Assembly: GCF_001704415.2 (NCBI RefSeq)
Contig: NC_030811.1
Span: forward strand, 4,870,501-4,934,500
Origin: Capra hircus
Lineage: Eukaryota > Chordata > Mammalia > Artiodactyla > Bovidae
Direction of reading: 5' to 3'
Length of the DNA stretch: 64,000 nt
A program made the translations under genes and the position numbers. Shown piece by piece: positions 50,135-60,440 of this stretch. Every line of letters starts with the position of its first letter. The first letter of the stretch is position 1. A model generated the notes under the pieces. That model was given only the letters and a program-made list of their open reading frames with translations, was not told where the DNA came from and ran no database searches.

Positions 50135-50238
50135 TTGATTTTTTGGCTGTGCTGGGTCTTCCCGGATCAGGGATGGAACTCATATCTCCTGCCCTGGCAG
50201 ACAGATTCTTAACCACTGAACCCCCAGGGGAGCCCAGG
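50135..50238 (-). mobile_element. CHR SINE
   Basis: Antisense: 'attttttggctgtgctgggt', 'ggatcagggatggaactcat', 'ctgaacccccaggggagccc'. Confidence 0.88.
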
Positions 50239-51060
50239 AGCGAATCTCGGGTCACACCAACGTTCAGTGTGTGAGTGAAAGGAGAGAAGGCATAAAGGCA
50301 TAAAGAGAAGCTGTAGGGACCAGAAAGTGATACTGCAGCAGCGAGGAAGGAGGCAGGTGAGGGAGGGGGTGATCAGTGTCAGGGATACGGAGAGAACTAG
50401 TCCAATAAGGACTGGCAGCTATGAACAAGAGCAGTTGTAGTGCATTTGGGAGAGTAAAGCCGAATTCCTGTGGACTAATTCCATAACTTTCACTAACGGA
50501 AGGGGAAACAGAAGGCGAGAGCGCTCAGGTCAACCGTGACTCCTCCCCCTCGAGGCCTTTGAGGCCACACAGCGCTGTCACATCTCTCTTTTTATTATTA
50601 TCGTGATCTTTCATAAGGTAGAAAAGGAAAGGAGTGGGAGAAGGCTTTGGACAGCCTTTGAAAGGGGCGCGGAGGGCAATGGGCACAGAGAGTGAACAGG
50701 GGCCTCTGCCACCCGGTGGCGCTGAGGGCCCTACTGGAGCTGACGCTCAGCTGGGCAATGGGTTCATGTGCTTTGCTCCTTCTGCTTCTTTTTCTCCCGC
50801 AGGGCTCAAGAGTCCTGGAATAAGAGAGTGAAATCAGCTGGCCCTTCTTTCTTCATTTGTAAGATGCAAGTGTTACAGTAAACCACCTTTAAGGTCCTTC
50901 CAACTTTAAAAATCTGTGATAATTCAAATATACTCAGAAAGCTAGGCATTAAGAAACTCTTTTGTTAAATCAATAATCACTTATTCATTATCTATCCTCC
51001 TGAAGTTCTGAGTTTTACACATTCAGTTTCCTCAGTAGACTCTCCCTTTATACTTGTGGG
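50239..51060. other. Unclassified DNA
   Basis: Partly L2-like (50270-50500) and otherwise single copy. A CTCF-like word, CCACCCGGTGGCGCT, near 50709 departs from the motif at one core base. No gene. Confidence 0.3.
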
Positions 51061-51065
51061 TCTAT

Positions 51066-51290
51066 TTCCCCCCAGCTTTACTGAGGTATAATTGACAATT
51101 TTCAGTTGTATAAATTTAAGATGTACAATGTGATGACTTGATATAGACATGTGAAAAGTCACCACAGTCAAGCTAATTAACATTTCCATCCCCGCACAGA
51201 GTTACCATTTCCTTCCTTCCTTCCTTTCTAAATTTTGTGATACTTAACTACAGCTCTGTAATCTTAATTTCAAATAATATAACGATCTTG
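51066..51290 (-). mobile_element. Old L1 3'-UTR fragment
   Basis: Antisense: 'agctttactgaggtataatt', 'gatgtacaatgtgatgactt', 'caccacagtcaagctaatta', then a (ttcc)n near 51208-51226. Confidence 0.8.
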
Positions 51291-51399
51291 CACACACAGG
51301 GTTGTACATGGGTATACTTTTTAAACGTTTTCACATGCCTTCTAAGAGTCGGTGCGCTTTCCTACAGCGACATACTTTCAGTCCGATTTGGCATGTTAG

Positions 51400-51516
51400 T
51401 CTGCCCATCATGTCTGATTCTCTGCGACCCCATGGACTGTGGCCCGCCAGGCTCTTCTGTCCATGGGATTTCCCAGGCAAGGATACTGCAGTGGGTTGCC
51501 ATTTCCTTCTTGATGG
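51400..51516 (-). mobile_element. Bov-A2 monomer
   Basis: Antisense half-element from 'cccatcatgtctgattctct' to 'gggttgccatttccttct'. The head is absent. Confidence 0.88.
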
Positions 51517-51519
51517 CAC

Positions 51520-51960
51520 TGGCATCCATGGATTTTCCTTATCCATGGATTTGGCATGGATACACTTTGTTTCTCCCCACATGGTGTAACTTCCTGAAGA
51601 GCACTCTCTGGCTTTGAACAGTTTTCCTCCAGCGTCCCCGGTGAGGACAAGAACAGTGGCCACCCGGACGACTGACACTAAGTGAAAGGAGGCTCCTTAC
51701 TCAGACTCCATTAGCAGAGGTTGTCTAAGAGCCAGGGGCCCAAGACGCTGCTGTGCTGTGAAAATGGAAGGTGCTTGCAAGCCAGAGGCCTTGGCACAGG
51801 GGACGCTTAAGGGTGCAGACTGAGAGATGATATTTAATGGGGCTGCTGGAGAACAGTCTGAACCAGGCTCCTGGTTTAGAGGGAATGTATATTCAAAACA
51901 CCAGGCAAATATGTATCATCCCATCATGCAGAACTCTATTTCTCAGTGTTATTGTATACC
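51520..51960. other. Unclassified single-copy DNA
   Basis: Nothing recognised. Confidence 0.35.
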
Positions 51961-51962
51961 TG

Positions 51963-51989
51963 TGAGTGTGTGTGTGTGTGTGTGTGTAT
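51963..51989. repeat. (TG)n microsatellite
   Basis: Eleven or so TG units with one GA interruption. Probably length-variable. Confidence 0.92.
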
Positions 51990-52088
51990 TTACATAATAC
52001 AAAATGTACATAAGTCATTCTCACTGAATGACTGTTTCATTGATTCATTCACTGAGTATCTATTAGACGTCTGTAATATGTAAGACGC

Positions 52089-52138
52089 TGTGGTGCATAG
52101 GATCACAAAGAGTCGTACACGACTGAGTGACTCAGCAC
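52089..52138 (+). mobile_element. Bov-tA 3' fragment
   Basis: Sense tail only: 'tggtgcataggatcacaaag' to 'gactgagtgactcagcac'. About 50 bp. Confidence 0.8.
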
Positions 52139-52219
52139 ACATGCGTGCGTTTAAGGGCCAAGGAGAATACAAATGAATTTCATACACATCCTTCTTTCAA
52201 AAAGAAAAACGAATAGGAG

Positions 52220-52600
52220 GAAGAAAGATGCACTCCAGTGACCAGAATCCAGAGCAGGTCACGATATGCTTTGGAAGTTCAAACAAGGGGGAAATTCACC
52301 TTTGCTTAGGGGAGCACCTCAAGAAGTACTTCATAGAGGAGGGGGTGTTTGTGTTGGGCCTTGAAGGAGAGAGAAGCTTTCTAAGGGCAGGGAGAGATGG
52401 GAAGGTATTATGGGCTATCAGGGAATGGAAAACTATTGCATGGAAGAGGGTTGACTTTTCACGAGTGTCACTGTGGAGGGTAAAACTAGGACCAATGATT
52501 AAAATCATTAGATTTCAGTTTCATGTCAAACTGTTTCGGCAAATGAATATTGAGACCCTCGTGCACCAGAAGAATTTCTGCAGTGGATGAACTGTTGGAC
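52220..52600 (-). repeat. L2-type LINE remnant
   Basis: Antisense L2-like wording: 'tacttcatagaggagggggt', 'gggccttgaaggagagag', 'agggcagggagagatgggaa'. The plus-strand frame 52228-52590 is a chance frame over this remnant. Confidence 0.55.
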
Positions 52601-53295
52601 TGGGTCAATGTTTTTCACACTGACAAATGTACACGTCCATCTTAAAGGAAAAAAATTCTCACGCATCACCAGATATTACTTTATTACAGTATTATTTTAA
52701 AATAGTAAATATTAGCCTAGGTATAAACTCATGATTATAAATCTTGTGCTATACTGAAAAAAAGAAAGGGCAAGTAATCTGCAAATACAAGTCCAAAGCA
52801 AATAACGTCAGATGAGCAACTTTAACTGAATATCATAGTTGATGTTTCGCTGAGACAAAATTCAAGCAAGATTATACAAGATTATATTCATATAGTTTTA
52901 TAGTACAAATTGCCTCTGCCCGGTGTGTCCCGGCCACCGCTGGGAGAAGTCATTTTCTCCTATGCTTCTCTCTGTTCAGACCACTCAGTGTCTCTATAGA
53001 ACAGGCTGAGGCACAAGGTCCATTGATGGGAGTGAATCCTTCCCAGATCCAGCCCAGCTCTCCCTGAATTAGCCTGGAAACACGAGAGCCCCCTTCCGGG
53101 GACCAGTCATGCAGGATTCCAGTAGAAGGTGGAGGACACTCCTCCTGGATCACCTGAGGAGGGTTTCCTCATGAAGCGACCACTTAAAAGTGTGTGTGTT
53201 TGGTGGGAGGAACCCGCGGTGGCATGTACCTGCCAGGAACTTAAGAGGTGCTGCAGGGCCCATGGGACCCTGCAACAGGAAGGACACAAAGAGGG
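52601..53295. other. Unclassified single-copy DNA
   Basis: AT-rich left half, GC-richer right half. No gene or repeat is recognised. Confidence 0.35.
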
Positions 53296-53610
53296 CTTCA
53301 TTAGTCACTCGGCAGCGTTTATTGAGCACCTGCTGTGTGCCAGGCAGTTCCAGATTCTGCTGTCCAAGAAGAGCTCACTTGTTGAGCTCTTGAGGGAAAC
53401 AGAGAATAAACTAAAAGAGAAGCAAGAAAAGAACATGGAGTGATAAGTGATTGGGAGAGAAACCAACTAGGGTGATGGATGGAGTGACTGGGCTGTTTCA
53501 GACCAAGCGGTCATGGAGGACTTCATGGAGGAGGTGGCTGCCAGGCCTAGTTCAGGGGGAGGAGCCCTTCAGGAGGAGGGAACAGCCAGGGCAAGGCTGC
53601 CTTGGAGGGA
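53296..53610 (-). repeat. L2/MIR remnant
   Basis: 'cgtttattgagcacctgctg' and 'tgtgccaggcagttccagat' are the antisense L2/MIR 3' end. 'acagagaataaactaaaaga' and 'gaggacttcatggaggaggt' continue in L2-like order. Confidence 0.7.
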
Positions 53611-54609
53611 TCCGATCTCTGCCGCCTGTGATCTGTCTCCCTGTTCTCCACCACGCGCTTGCTTCCCTCTGCATGGAGCTTCTCCAGGTAAATCTGGCCT
53701 TGTCATTCCAGACTGATTTTATTGTTTGTTTTCTGCCGCCCTTGGCATCTCTTCCCCTGAGCTCTGTCAGGCACCTCACCACCTCCCCACGTTACCTCTA
53801 TGGGAGCCTTGGAGGCCAGGCCAGGCCTCTTCTTGTCTTGAGCTCTGTCTGCTAACCTTGTAACCACAGAGCGTCCTGTCATACCGTGGAGGGTATGTGT
53901 AACAGTTACAAACACAGTGATTCGGTCCATTTTAAATAATACTGTCAGATTTGATTTCTCTCTTGCTGCCGTTCACCGTTACTACCCTGTCTTCCCAATT
54001 ACTCACCTGTCTGCAAGGCTGCGCTCCCCATCTCCTGCTTGTAATCTGGAAAGATCCTGCTGCAGGACAGGTTACTCCTGGTCCAGAGGGGAACCAGAAG
54101 CAGCTTCCTTGTTTCCTAAGGTGGTCTCTAAGTGTATATCTTACATGTGGATGAAACACAAAAAGCAAGCCTGACCCAGTGTGAACGCAGAGAAGGTAGC
54201 AGGTCCTAATGACATTGGGTGTTGGGGTTGGGCCAAACTGGGACCATGCGGGTGACGAGACAGACCCACAGTGGAAAAGGGGAAGACGGAAGGGAAACAG
54301 GACAGGGCCATACAGGTGGGGAGAATGGGAAGATGACGGATCCGTAAGGAGAGTTACAACCTGCTGGAGAAGTCCAAACTCCAGTCTCTTTCTGCTCATG
54401 CTAACTGCAAGTCCAAGAAAAAGAACCTTTAGACCATCTGCCAAGTAGACTCTGTCATCCATAGATCTGACTTTCTGGCCCAGGGATAATCAATAGTATT
54501 GATAGTCCTCAAAGGCATCTAGAAAGATCACATCTATTTGAAGAATGCCATTAAATTACCATATTTGGGCTACACACACACACATTTTGGTGGTACCTCC
54601 CATCCTCCA
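53611..54609. other. Single-copy DNA
   Basis: About 1 kb without recognised repeats. The minus-strand frame 54462-53932 (176 codons) has no domain I know and lacks an evident splice or start context. No gene is called. Confidence 0.35.
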
Positions 54610-54960
54610 AGGACCCAGAGAGGAACGGGGAGGAGGCCCCGGCAGAGAGAAGCGTTCTGCTAGGCGGTCTCTCCTCCTCGGGGGTTCGGAGCCCTGGGGA
54701 GGAGCCCAGTTGTGTGGGCAGCCCCGCAGGTTCTCCCTCAGACTGCTCTTTCTTCCCTGGCCGCGGGCAGGGCGCCCTTCTCCCAGCGGCTCTCAGCGCA
54801 GATACAGGCGCGCCCGCTGCCTCAAGCTGTCCAGGAAGCCGCCCTCGGGCCTCCGAGTCTGCGGGCATGGGCAGCTCACCAGGCACACGCTGACCCTCGC
54901 AGGTCACCAGGAGCCCCTGACCGCCTCACCCTTCAGACAGGCTCCTGCAGCGCGTTTCAC
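54610..54960. promoter_or_regulatory. CpG-rich segment, candidate small CpG island
   Basis: By hand count about 23 CpGs in 300 bp at roughly 65-70% GC. No SINE explains them. Open frames on both strands (54545-55042 plus, 54907-54551 minus) are what high GC gives. Could be a promoter, an orphan island or a GC-rich exon. Confidence 0.4.
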
Positions 54961-54989
54961 CCCTGAGCCACCTTTAGTTCCGGAAAGAC

Positions 54990-55079
54990 TTAGCAGTTCA
55001 GTGCAGCACGGTTCAGTCGCTCAGCCGTGTCGGACTCTTTGAGACCCCGCGAACCGCAACACGCCAGGCCTCCCTGTCC
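54990..55079 (-). mobile_element. BovB tail fragment
   Basis: Antisense: 'ttcagtcgctcagccgtgtc' to 'gccaggcctccctgtcc', about 85 bp, strongly 5'-truncated. CpGs are retained in the tail. Confidence 0.88.
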
Positions 55080-55888
55080 GGGGGAAGGAAATGTCTCCTC
55101 AGAAAGTGGAATTTGTCTGGAGACCGTCGGTCCCCTCTAAGGGGTGTCTGCTAGAAGTGGCAGAGGTCAGCCTCACTGTAGGTGTCTGCACCTCTTCGGA
55201 AACGTTGGTTGAGACAGCAGCTTACCCTCGTGGGAGTCCACGCTTGGGTGTGAACGCTCATGGACTCATTTCAGGAAGATGAACAATTTCTACTTACGAT
55301 GACCTCACCAGCAACTGTCCCCATTACAAGAAAACCACTGCATTCTGATGGGAATTTTGCTTTAACGGTGAGGCGATCCTATAATCACCGTGTCTCAGAG
55401 ACACCCGCTCCGCCCTCTGTGGACAGTGACAGCAAGGCGCCCGGGGGCCCGCAGAGTCCCGGGAGGGGCTTCACCTTGGAATTCTCTGCTCCTGCTCGCC
55501 TTCCTATTTTTAACTAAAGGTACCTTTTATTTTTCCTACCACTACAACCTTATGTGTAGAATTTAGGGAAAAATATAACTCCAGTAGACTCAAAACAGAG
55601 CATTAAAGTCACACTGCTCTGTTCCTTCAGAGAACGCCATCATTCACACCTTGGCACAGCTCTTCACGCCCATTTCTCACTGTGTATATTGTTTTATTTA
55701 CCAAAAAGGAGGAAACCGTGGTTTGTTCTGATAACGAAAGCTTGGAATGTTTTCACTTATAGCATATGTATACACTGCCATATTAACATTTCTTTTGCAC
55801 GTTTTTCTATTGCTTGCCTGTTATCCCACCCCATGGAGAAGTCCTGCCTCTTTAGTCAATCTCTCAGTGTTGAACAGTTGTGATTTTT
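55080..55888. other. Single-copy DNA
   Basis: No repeat is recognised in 800 bp. Short frames (55260-55517, 55689-55883) without family resemblance. Confidence 0.35.
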
Positions 55889-56276
55889 TAAAAAATATGT
55901 ATGTATTTGGCTGCTCCGGGCCTTCGTGGCAGCACTCGGGATCTTCAGTTGCCATATGAGGGATCTCGTTCCCTGGAGGACAGGATGGCTTCCTGCGTGC
56001 TCAGCCATGTCCGACTCCCTGCAACCCCGTGGACTGTGGCCCGCCAGGCTCCTCTGCCCGTGGGATTCTCCAGGCAAGAGTACTGGAGTGCGTTGCCATT
56101 TCCCCCTCCAGGGGCTCTGCCCCACCCAGGGGTCAAACCAGCATCTCTGCGTTCGCAGGCAGATTCTTTACCACTGTCCTACCTAGGAAGTGCTTGTTCC
56201 CCAACCAGGGATCAAACCCAGTCTCCCTTGCACTGGGAGGACCGAGTCTCAGCTACTGGACTCCAAGGAAGTCCTG
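55889..56276 (-). mobile_element. CHR SINE split by Bov-A2
   Basis: Antisense CHR: 'atgtatgtatttggctgctc' to 'gatctcgttccctgg' before the younger SINE, then 'gttccccaaccagggatcaa' and 'ctggactccaaggaagtcct' after it. 'gttccc' on both sides is the likely short target duplication of the inner SINE. Confidence 0.88.
55982..56190 (-). mobile_element. Bov-A2/Bov-tA SINE nested in CHR
   Basis: Antisense from 'gcgtgctcagccatgtccga' to 'taccactgtcctacctagga'. Younger than the CHR it splits. Confidence 0.92.
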
Positions 56277-56344
56277 GACATTTTTATTTTTTTTCCCAAC
56301 TGTTCCTGGGTTCTGCTTCTGTCTCACTCATCAGCTATTCAATC

Positions 56345-56500
56345 TCAAACAGGTAACTGCACCTCAGTTTCCATGTCTGTAAAATGGGGATAACATGTAA
56401 CTCAGAGAGTCACTGTAACCATCCCACAGTTTTCTATTAATACGTGCGAAGCACCCCAGCTCATGGCAAGCATTTCATAAGTGTTAGTTATTCTTTTCCC
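56345..56500 (+). repeat. MIR SINE
   Basis: Sense MIR: 'gcacctcagtttccatgtct', 'gtaaaatggggataacatgt', 'gcgaagcaccccagctcatg'. Confidence 0.88.
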
Positions 56501-56533
56501 ACTAAAAAACAGACATGTAAGAGCACATTATTG

Positions 56534-56787
56534 GACTTCCCTAGAGGTTCAGTGGTAAAGAATCTGCCTGCCGATGCAGGATATGCAGTTTCAATCCCTG
56601 GTTCGAGAAGATCCCACATGCCTTGAGACAGCTAAGCCCGTGCACCACCAGCTACTAAGTTCTCGCGCTAAAGCCCGTGCTGCACAAGAGAAGCCTGTGC
56701 ACCACAACTAGAGCAGTCCCTTCTTCCTGCAACAGCAGTGAAGACCCAGCGCAGCCAAAAATTTTAAAAATATACTTTTTTTTTCAG
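56534..56787 (+). mobile_element. CHR-2-type SINE, near full length
   Basis: Sense: head 'gacttccctagaggttcagt', B box GTTTCAATCCC, then the CHR-2 body ('ctaagcccgtgcaccaccag', 'caacagcagtgaagacccag') and tail. A perfect 14-bp duplication, AGAGCACATTATTG, lies at 56520-56533 and 56788-56801. Confidence 0.95.
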
Positions 56788-56801
56788 AGAGCACATTATT
56801 G

Positions 56802-57280
56802 AGAATAACATACCTTTACCACATACTTTGCAATTATTTTTGCCTTGTCTTCCTTTTTTTTAGAATTTTTCATGATGAAATCGTAAGGAGAGTTTTGACA
56901 AGAATAAGGAAGAAGGTTTTTAGAATGACACCATTTCCTCCAGCTGTTACCATAATCAGTGTAATATTGTGTCTCCTGAAGGCCTTGGTCAGGACAGTGA
57001 ACTCAAGTCTTAGGGGCTGGAAGGGGCACCTCACTGGGGTTGTGTGGGGGGTGTGCCCCTAACCTAGGTGAACTCAGCACAGTGCAAATTTTCTTCTGTT
57101 GGATTTTACCTGAGAAGAGAGTATTTATGGGACTGAGTGACTGTCTTCAACTCCTGGAAAGGCAACAGGGCAGAAGGAAGAGGAATGGAGTTGCTTTTCT
57201 CGTTCCAAAGGGTAAAGATTGCCAGGAAATTAGCTTAGGCCTAATCTCAAAGGGACTTTTTAACCCACCCAGGCACCCTG
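56802..57280. other. Unclassified single-copy DNA
   Basis: No repeat or exon is recognised. Confidence 0.35.
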
Positions 57281-57282
57281 GC

Positions 57283-57408
57283 ATCACTGACTCGATGGAC
57301 ATGAGTTTGAGCAAGCTCTGGGAGTTGGTGATGGACAGGGAAGCCTAGTGTGCTGCAGTCCATGGGGTTACAAAGAGTCGGACACGACTGAGCAACTGAA
57401 CAACAGGC
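57283..57408 (+). mobile_element. BovB 3'-end fragment
   Basis: Sense terminal 125 bp: 'ctggcatcactgactcgatg' to 'gactgagcaactgaacaaca'. Confidence 0.92.
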
Positions 57409-57537
57409 AACCTGGAGGCATCCTCCTCCCGCCAGACTCCCAGAACCCCCAGGCGCTGCTGCGGCAGTGGGGTTCCCAGGACAGAAGAGGGGAGCCTGGT
57501 TTTGCTTTTAGCCATTTGTACATAGCCACATTGTCCC

Positions 57538-57927
57538 ACATTATTTTGCCGACAAAGGTCCCACTAGTCAAAGCTGTGGTTTTTCCAGTAGTCATGTATG
57601 GATGTGAGGGTTGGACCATAAAGAAACCTGAGCGCTGAAGAACTGATGCTTTCGAACTGTGGTGCTGGAGAAGACTCTTGAGAGTCCCTTGGGCAGCAAG
57701 GAAATCAAACCACTCCATCCTAAAGGAAATCAGTCCTGAATAGTCATTGGAAGGACTGATGCTAAAGTTGAAACTCCAATACTTTGGCCACCTGATGTGA
57801 AGAACTGACTCCCTGGAAAAGACCCTGATGCTGGGAAAGATTGAAGGCGGGAGTAGGGGACGACAGAGGATGAGACGGTTGGATGGCATCACCAACTTGA
57901 TGGACATGAGTTTAAGCAAGTCCAAAT
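57538..57927 (+). mobile_element. BovB fragment lacking its 3' end
   Basis: Sense BovB from 'cacattattttgccgacaaa' to 'gagtttaagcaagtcc', where it stops about 90 bp before the BovB terminus. The missing terminal part is exactly what lies upstream at 57283-57408. Confidence 0.9.
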
Positions 57928-57929
57928 TC

Positions 57930-58540
57930 TGGTGACAGCCATGAGCCTGTCATTTCTTATTCTATTCCTGAAAATGTATGCCAAATCAAAGAAGGGGTCA
58001 CCTTAGACCACGTCTTGGGAAGTTTTGACAGAGCTGTCCCTGCTATATGAGAAGTAGGGTGATTGGATGGGAACCCACAGAGGAGGCAATTGGGTCCAGC
58101 ACTGGAGAGAGTCCTATAGGGGAGGAAATAGTGAAAACCATTTCCCACCCACCATCCCCCACCACCAAGAGACCCCTCCTTCCTTTTCATTATCAAAGCC
58201 CTTCTCTAAGCTCCCTTTTCCTTCCTTTTTTCTGGTGGTGGAACATTAAAACATAGTTTGGAATCAAGGAAGCAAACAACACTCCTCCAGAGCTTGAGTC
58301 CTTGGGGAGCATCCTACAAACCTAAATTGTCACCCTCTTAACCACAGTTATCGCTGTGGCCCCCCAGGGCCTCCCTTCCTACCATAAACAAGGGGAATCA
58401 AGCCAACCCCCAAACATATCTTGACTAGTCAGAAACACTCCCAGAAAACAGTGTCTGGGAAAAGTCCACCCTCCGCCCAGGGCCTCTAGACCCAGTCTGG
58501 GATCTCCAGCTCCTCCCCGGCTGGCCCGGCTTCCTGTCAC
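57930..58540. other. Single-copy DNA
   Basis: No repeats are recognised. C-rich in 58140-58210 and 58440-58540. Confidence 0.35.
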
Positions 58541-58710
58541 TCACTGCCCCGCGTGGCCATCTCGCCCGTGGAGAATAATTAGCCGTTGATGAGCGCTGGT
58601 TGCATCTTCATCAGCTCCATTTCCAAGTTCCTGTAATTTCCATCTCATCCAATTAGTATATTTTGATCCATTCTCTTTCAGCAGCCTGGGAAGAGAGGCC
58701 TCACTCACAC
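58541..58710. promoter_or_regulatory. Candidate conserved non-coding element
   Basis: A compact block with GAATAATTAGCCGTTGATGA, then TGGTTGCATCTTCATCAGCT, then ATCCAATTAGTATATTTTGA. Two AATTAG homeodomain sites, an ATGA/TCAT pair and balanced composition in repeat-free DNA make it the most enhancer-like stretch here. Conservation is not testable without alignment. Confidence 0.4.
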
Positions 58711-59315
58711 TGAAATAGCAGCCTCATTTCTAAGAAACCAGAAGACGCTGCTGTTGGGGTGTTTGGCTCCACCCCATTTTCCCAAGGTCTGAAAAATTAA
58801 CTTCAGTTAATCTAATATTCTAATTCTATACTGAAGTGGATGGCCTCTCAAGAACAAAATTACCTCAACTCAAGTTTCTGGGAACAGTATTCTGATGGAA
58901 CTGTAACATTCTAGTCCAGATGCCAAACACCACATGCAAGAACAGCTTTTCACATCACCCTCCATCCGCACCCCAGGCTTGCGTTTCAAGAGGGGCCCTC
59001 GGTCTTCCCAAAGTGTGAGCCGCGTGACTCTGGTCCCCTGAGCTCTTCCCCGGCCACAGGGCAGGAGTTCCATTCCATCTCAGTGAGTGTCAGAAGCCTC
59101 GGCTCTGTTTAATCCAGTATTTCTCAAACTTAGTTAGTGGTGGGCCCTTTTGTGAAGTCAATGCTCAGCCCACTTCCAAGCACTCAGTAAACATCTGTCA
59201 GATGAATAAATGAGCCTTCCCAGGATACACACCAGGAGAGGCTGCTCTAAACCAAAGCATGAAATAGGACGAGAATTTTTGATCTTTTAAAAAGGCGGGA
59301 GATATTTTCTTGGCT
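58711..59315. other. Single-copy DNA with a possible DNA-transposon scrap
   Basis: 'ccagtatttctcaaacttag' at about 59114 resembles the terminal repeat of MER5/MER20-type hAT elements. Otherwise nothing recognised. Confidence 0.35.
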
Positions 59316-59328
59316 AGGTGGCCTGTTA

Positions 59329-59844
59329 TTCAGTCGCTCAGTTGTGTCTGACTCTGCCACCCCATGGACAGCAGCATGCCAGGCTTCCCTGTCCTTCACC
59401 ATCTCCTGGAGTTTGCTGAAACTCATGTCCGTTGAGTCGGTGATGCCATCCAACCATCTCATCCTCTGTCATCCCCTTCTCCTCCAGCCCTCAATCTTTC
59501 CCAGCATCAGGGTCTCTTCAAATGAGTCAGCTCTTCGCATCAGGTGGCCAAAGTATTGGAGTTTCAGTTTCAGCATCAGTCCTTCCAGTGAATATTCAGG
59601 ACTGATCTCCTTTAGGATGGACTGGTTGGATCTCCTTGCAGCCCAAGGGACTCTCAAGAGCCTTCTCCAGCACTGCAGTTTGCAGACATCAGTTCTTCAG
59701 TGCTCAGCCTTTCTCGTTGTCCAGCTTTCACATCCATACATGACTCCTGAAAAAACCATAGCTTTGACTAGATGGACCTTTGTAGGCAAAGTGATGTCTC
59801 CACTTTTTAATATGCTGTCTAGGTTTGTTATTTCTTGTCTTCCA
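59329..59844 (-). mobile_element. BovB LINE, 5'-truncated
   Basis: Antisense from 'ttcagtcgctcagttgtgtc' to 'aggtttgttatttcttgtct'. A perfect 13-bp duplication, AGGTGGCCTGTTA, lies at 59316-59328 and 59845-59857. The plus-strand frame 59344-59913 is an antisense read-through. No functional enzyme. Confidence 0.96.
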
Positions 59845-60065
59845 AGGTGGCCTGTTACCACCCCTTCAAATCACACTCTAGGCGGATGTGTGCCCCAAGT
59901 CAGCCCTGGTTAGCACAGACTCCTCCACTAGCATGGAAACTCCGTGACGGATGGGACCAGCTTCTCGTCCTTACTCCTCTGTTTCTAGCATGAAACAGAG
60001 GGCCTGGTGGCTAGTAGGTGCTCTTAAGAAATTAATAATTCAACTAATTACTGCTTGCTGTGTGC

Positions 60066-60250
60066 TGTGCTCTGCTATGTCTCTTCAGTCGTGTCTGACT
60101 CTGTGTGACCCTATAGACTGTGGCCCGCCAGGCTCCTCTGTCCATGGGATTCTCCAGGCAAGAATACTGGAGTGAGTTGCCGTGCCCTCCTCCAGGGGAT
60201 CTTCCCAGCCCAAGGATCGAAACTGTGCCTCTGAAGTCTCCTGCAGGAAA
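60066..60250 (-). mobile_element. Bov-A2/Bov-tA SINE
   Basis: Antisense from 'gctctgctatgtctcttcag' through 'agaatactggagtgagttgc' to 'agtctcctgcagg'. The tRNA-like head is clipped before 'gagccaccagggaagcc'. Confidence 0.9.
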
Positions 60251-60339
60251 GAAAGAAACTAACAAGTAAATATCACCCTTAGTACCAGAGACTCTCCCGG
60301 CTAAGAGGGAATATCTTCTAAGGAAGCCTCAGAAGTCAT

Positions 60340-60440
60340 TTCTTCCAGCCCTTATTCTATACTTGAAGGAACTGAGAGCCCTAGAGAATTGAGTGGTTGG
60401 CCCAAGGTTGTGCTCAGAATTAGTCATGAGGGTGCTTTAT
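60340..60440 (-). repeat. MIR fragment
   Basis: Antisense core: 'gaactgagagccctagagaa', 'gtggttggcccaaggttgtg', 'cagaattagtcatg'. Confidence 0.7.

Noticed and set aside
53932..54462. 176-codon minus-strand frame
   Set aside because: No recognised domain, and AT/GC composition does not differ from its neighbours. Random frame length is plausible here.
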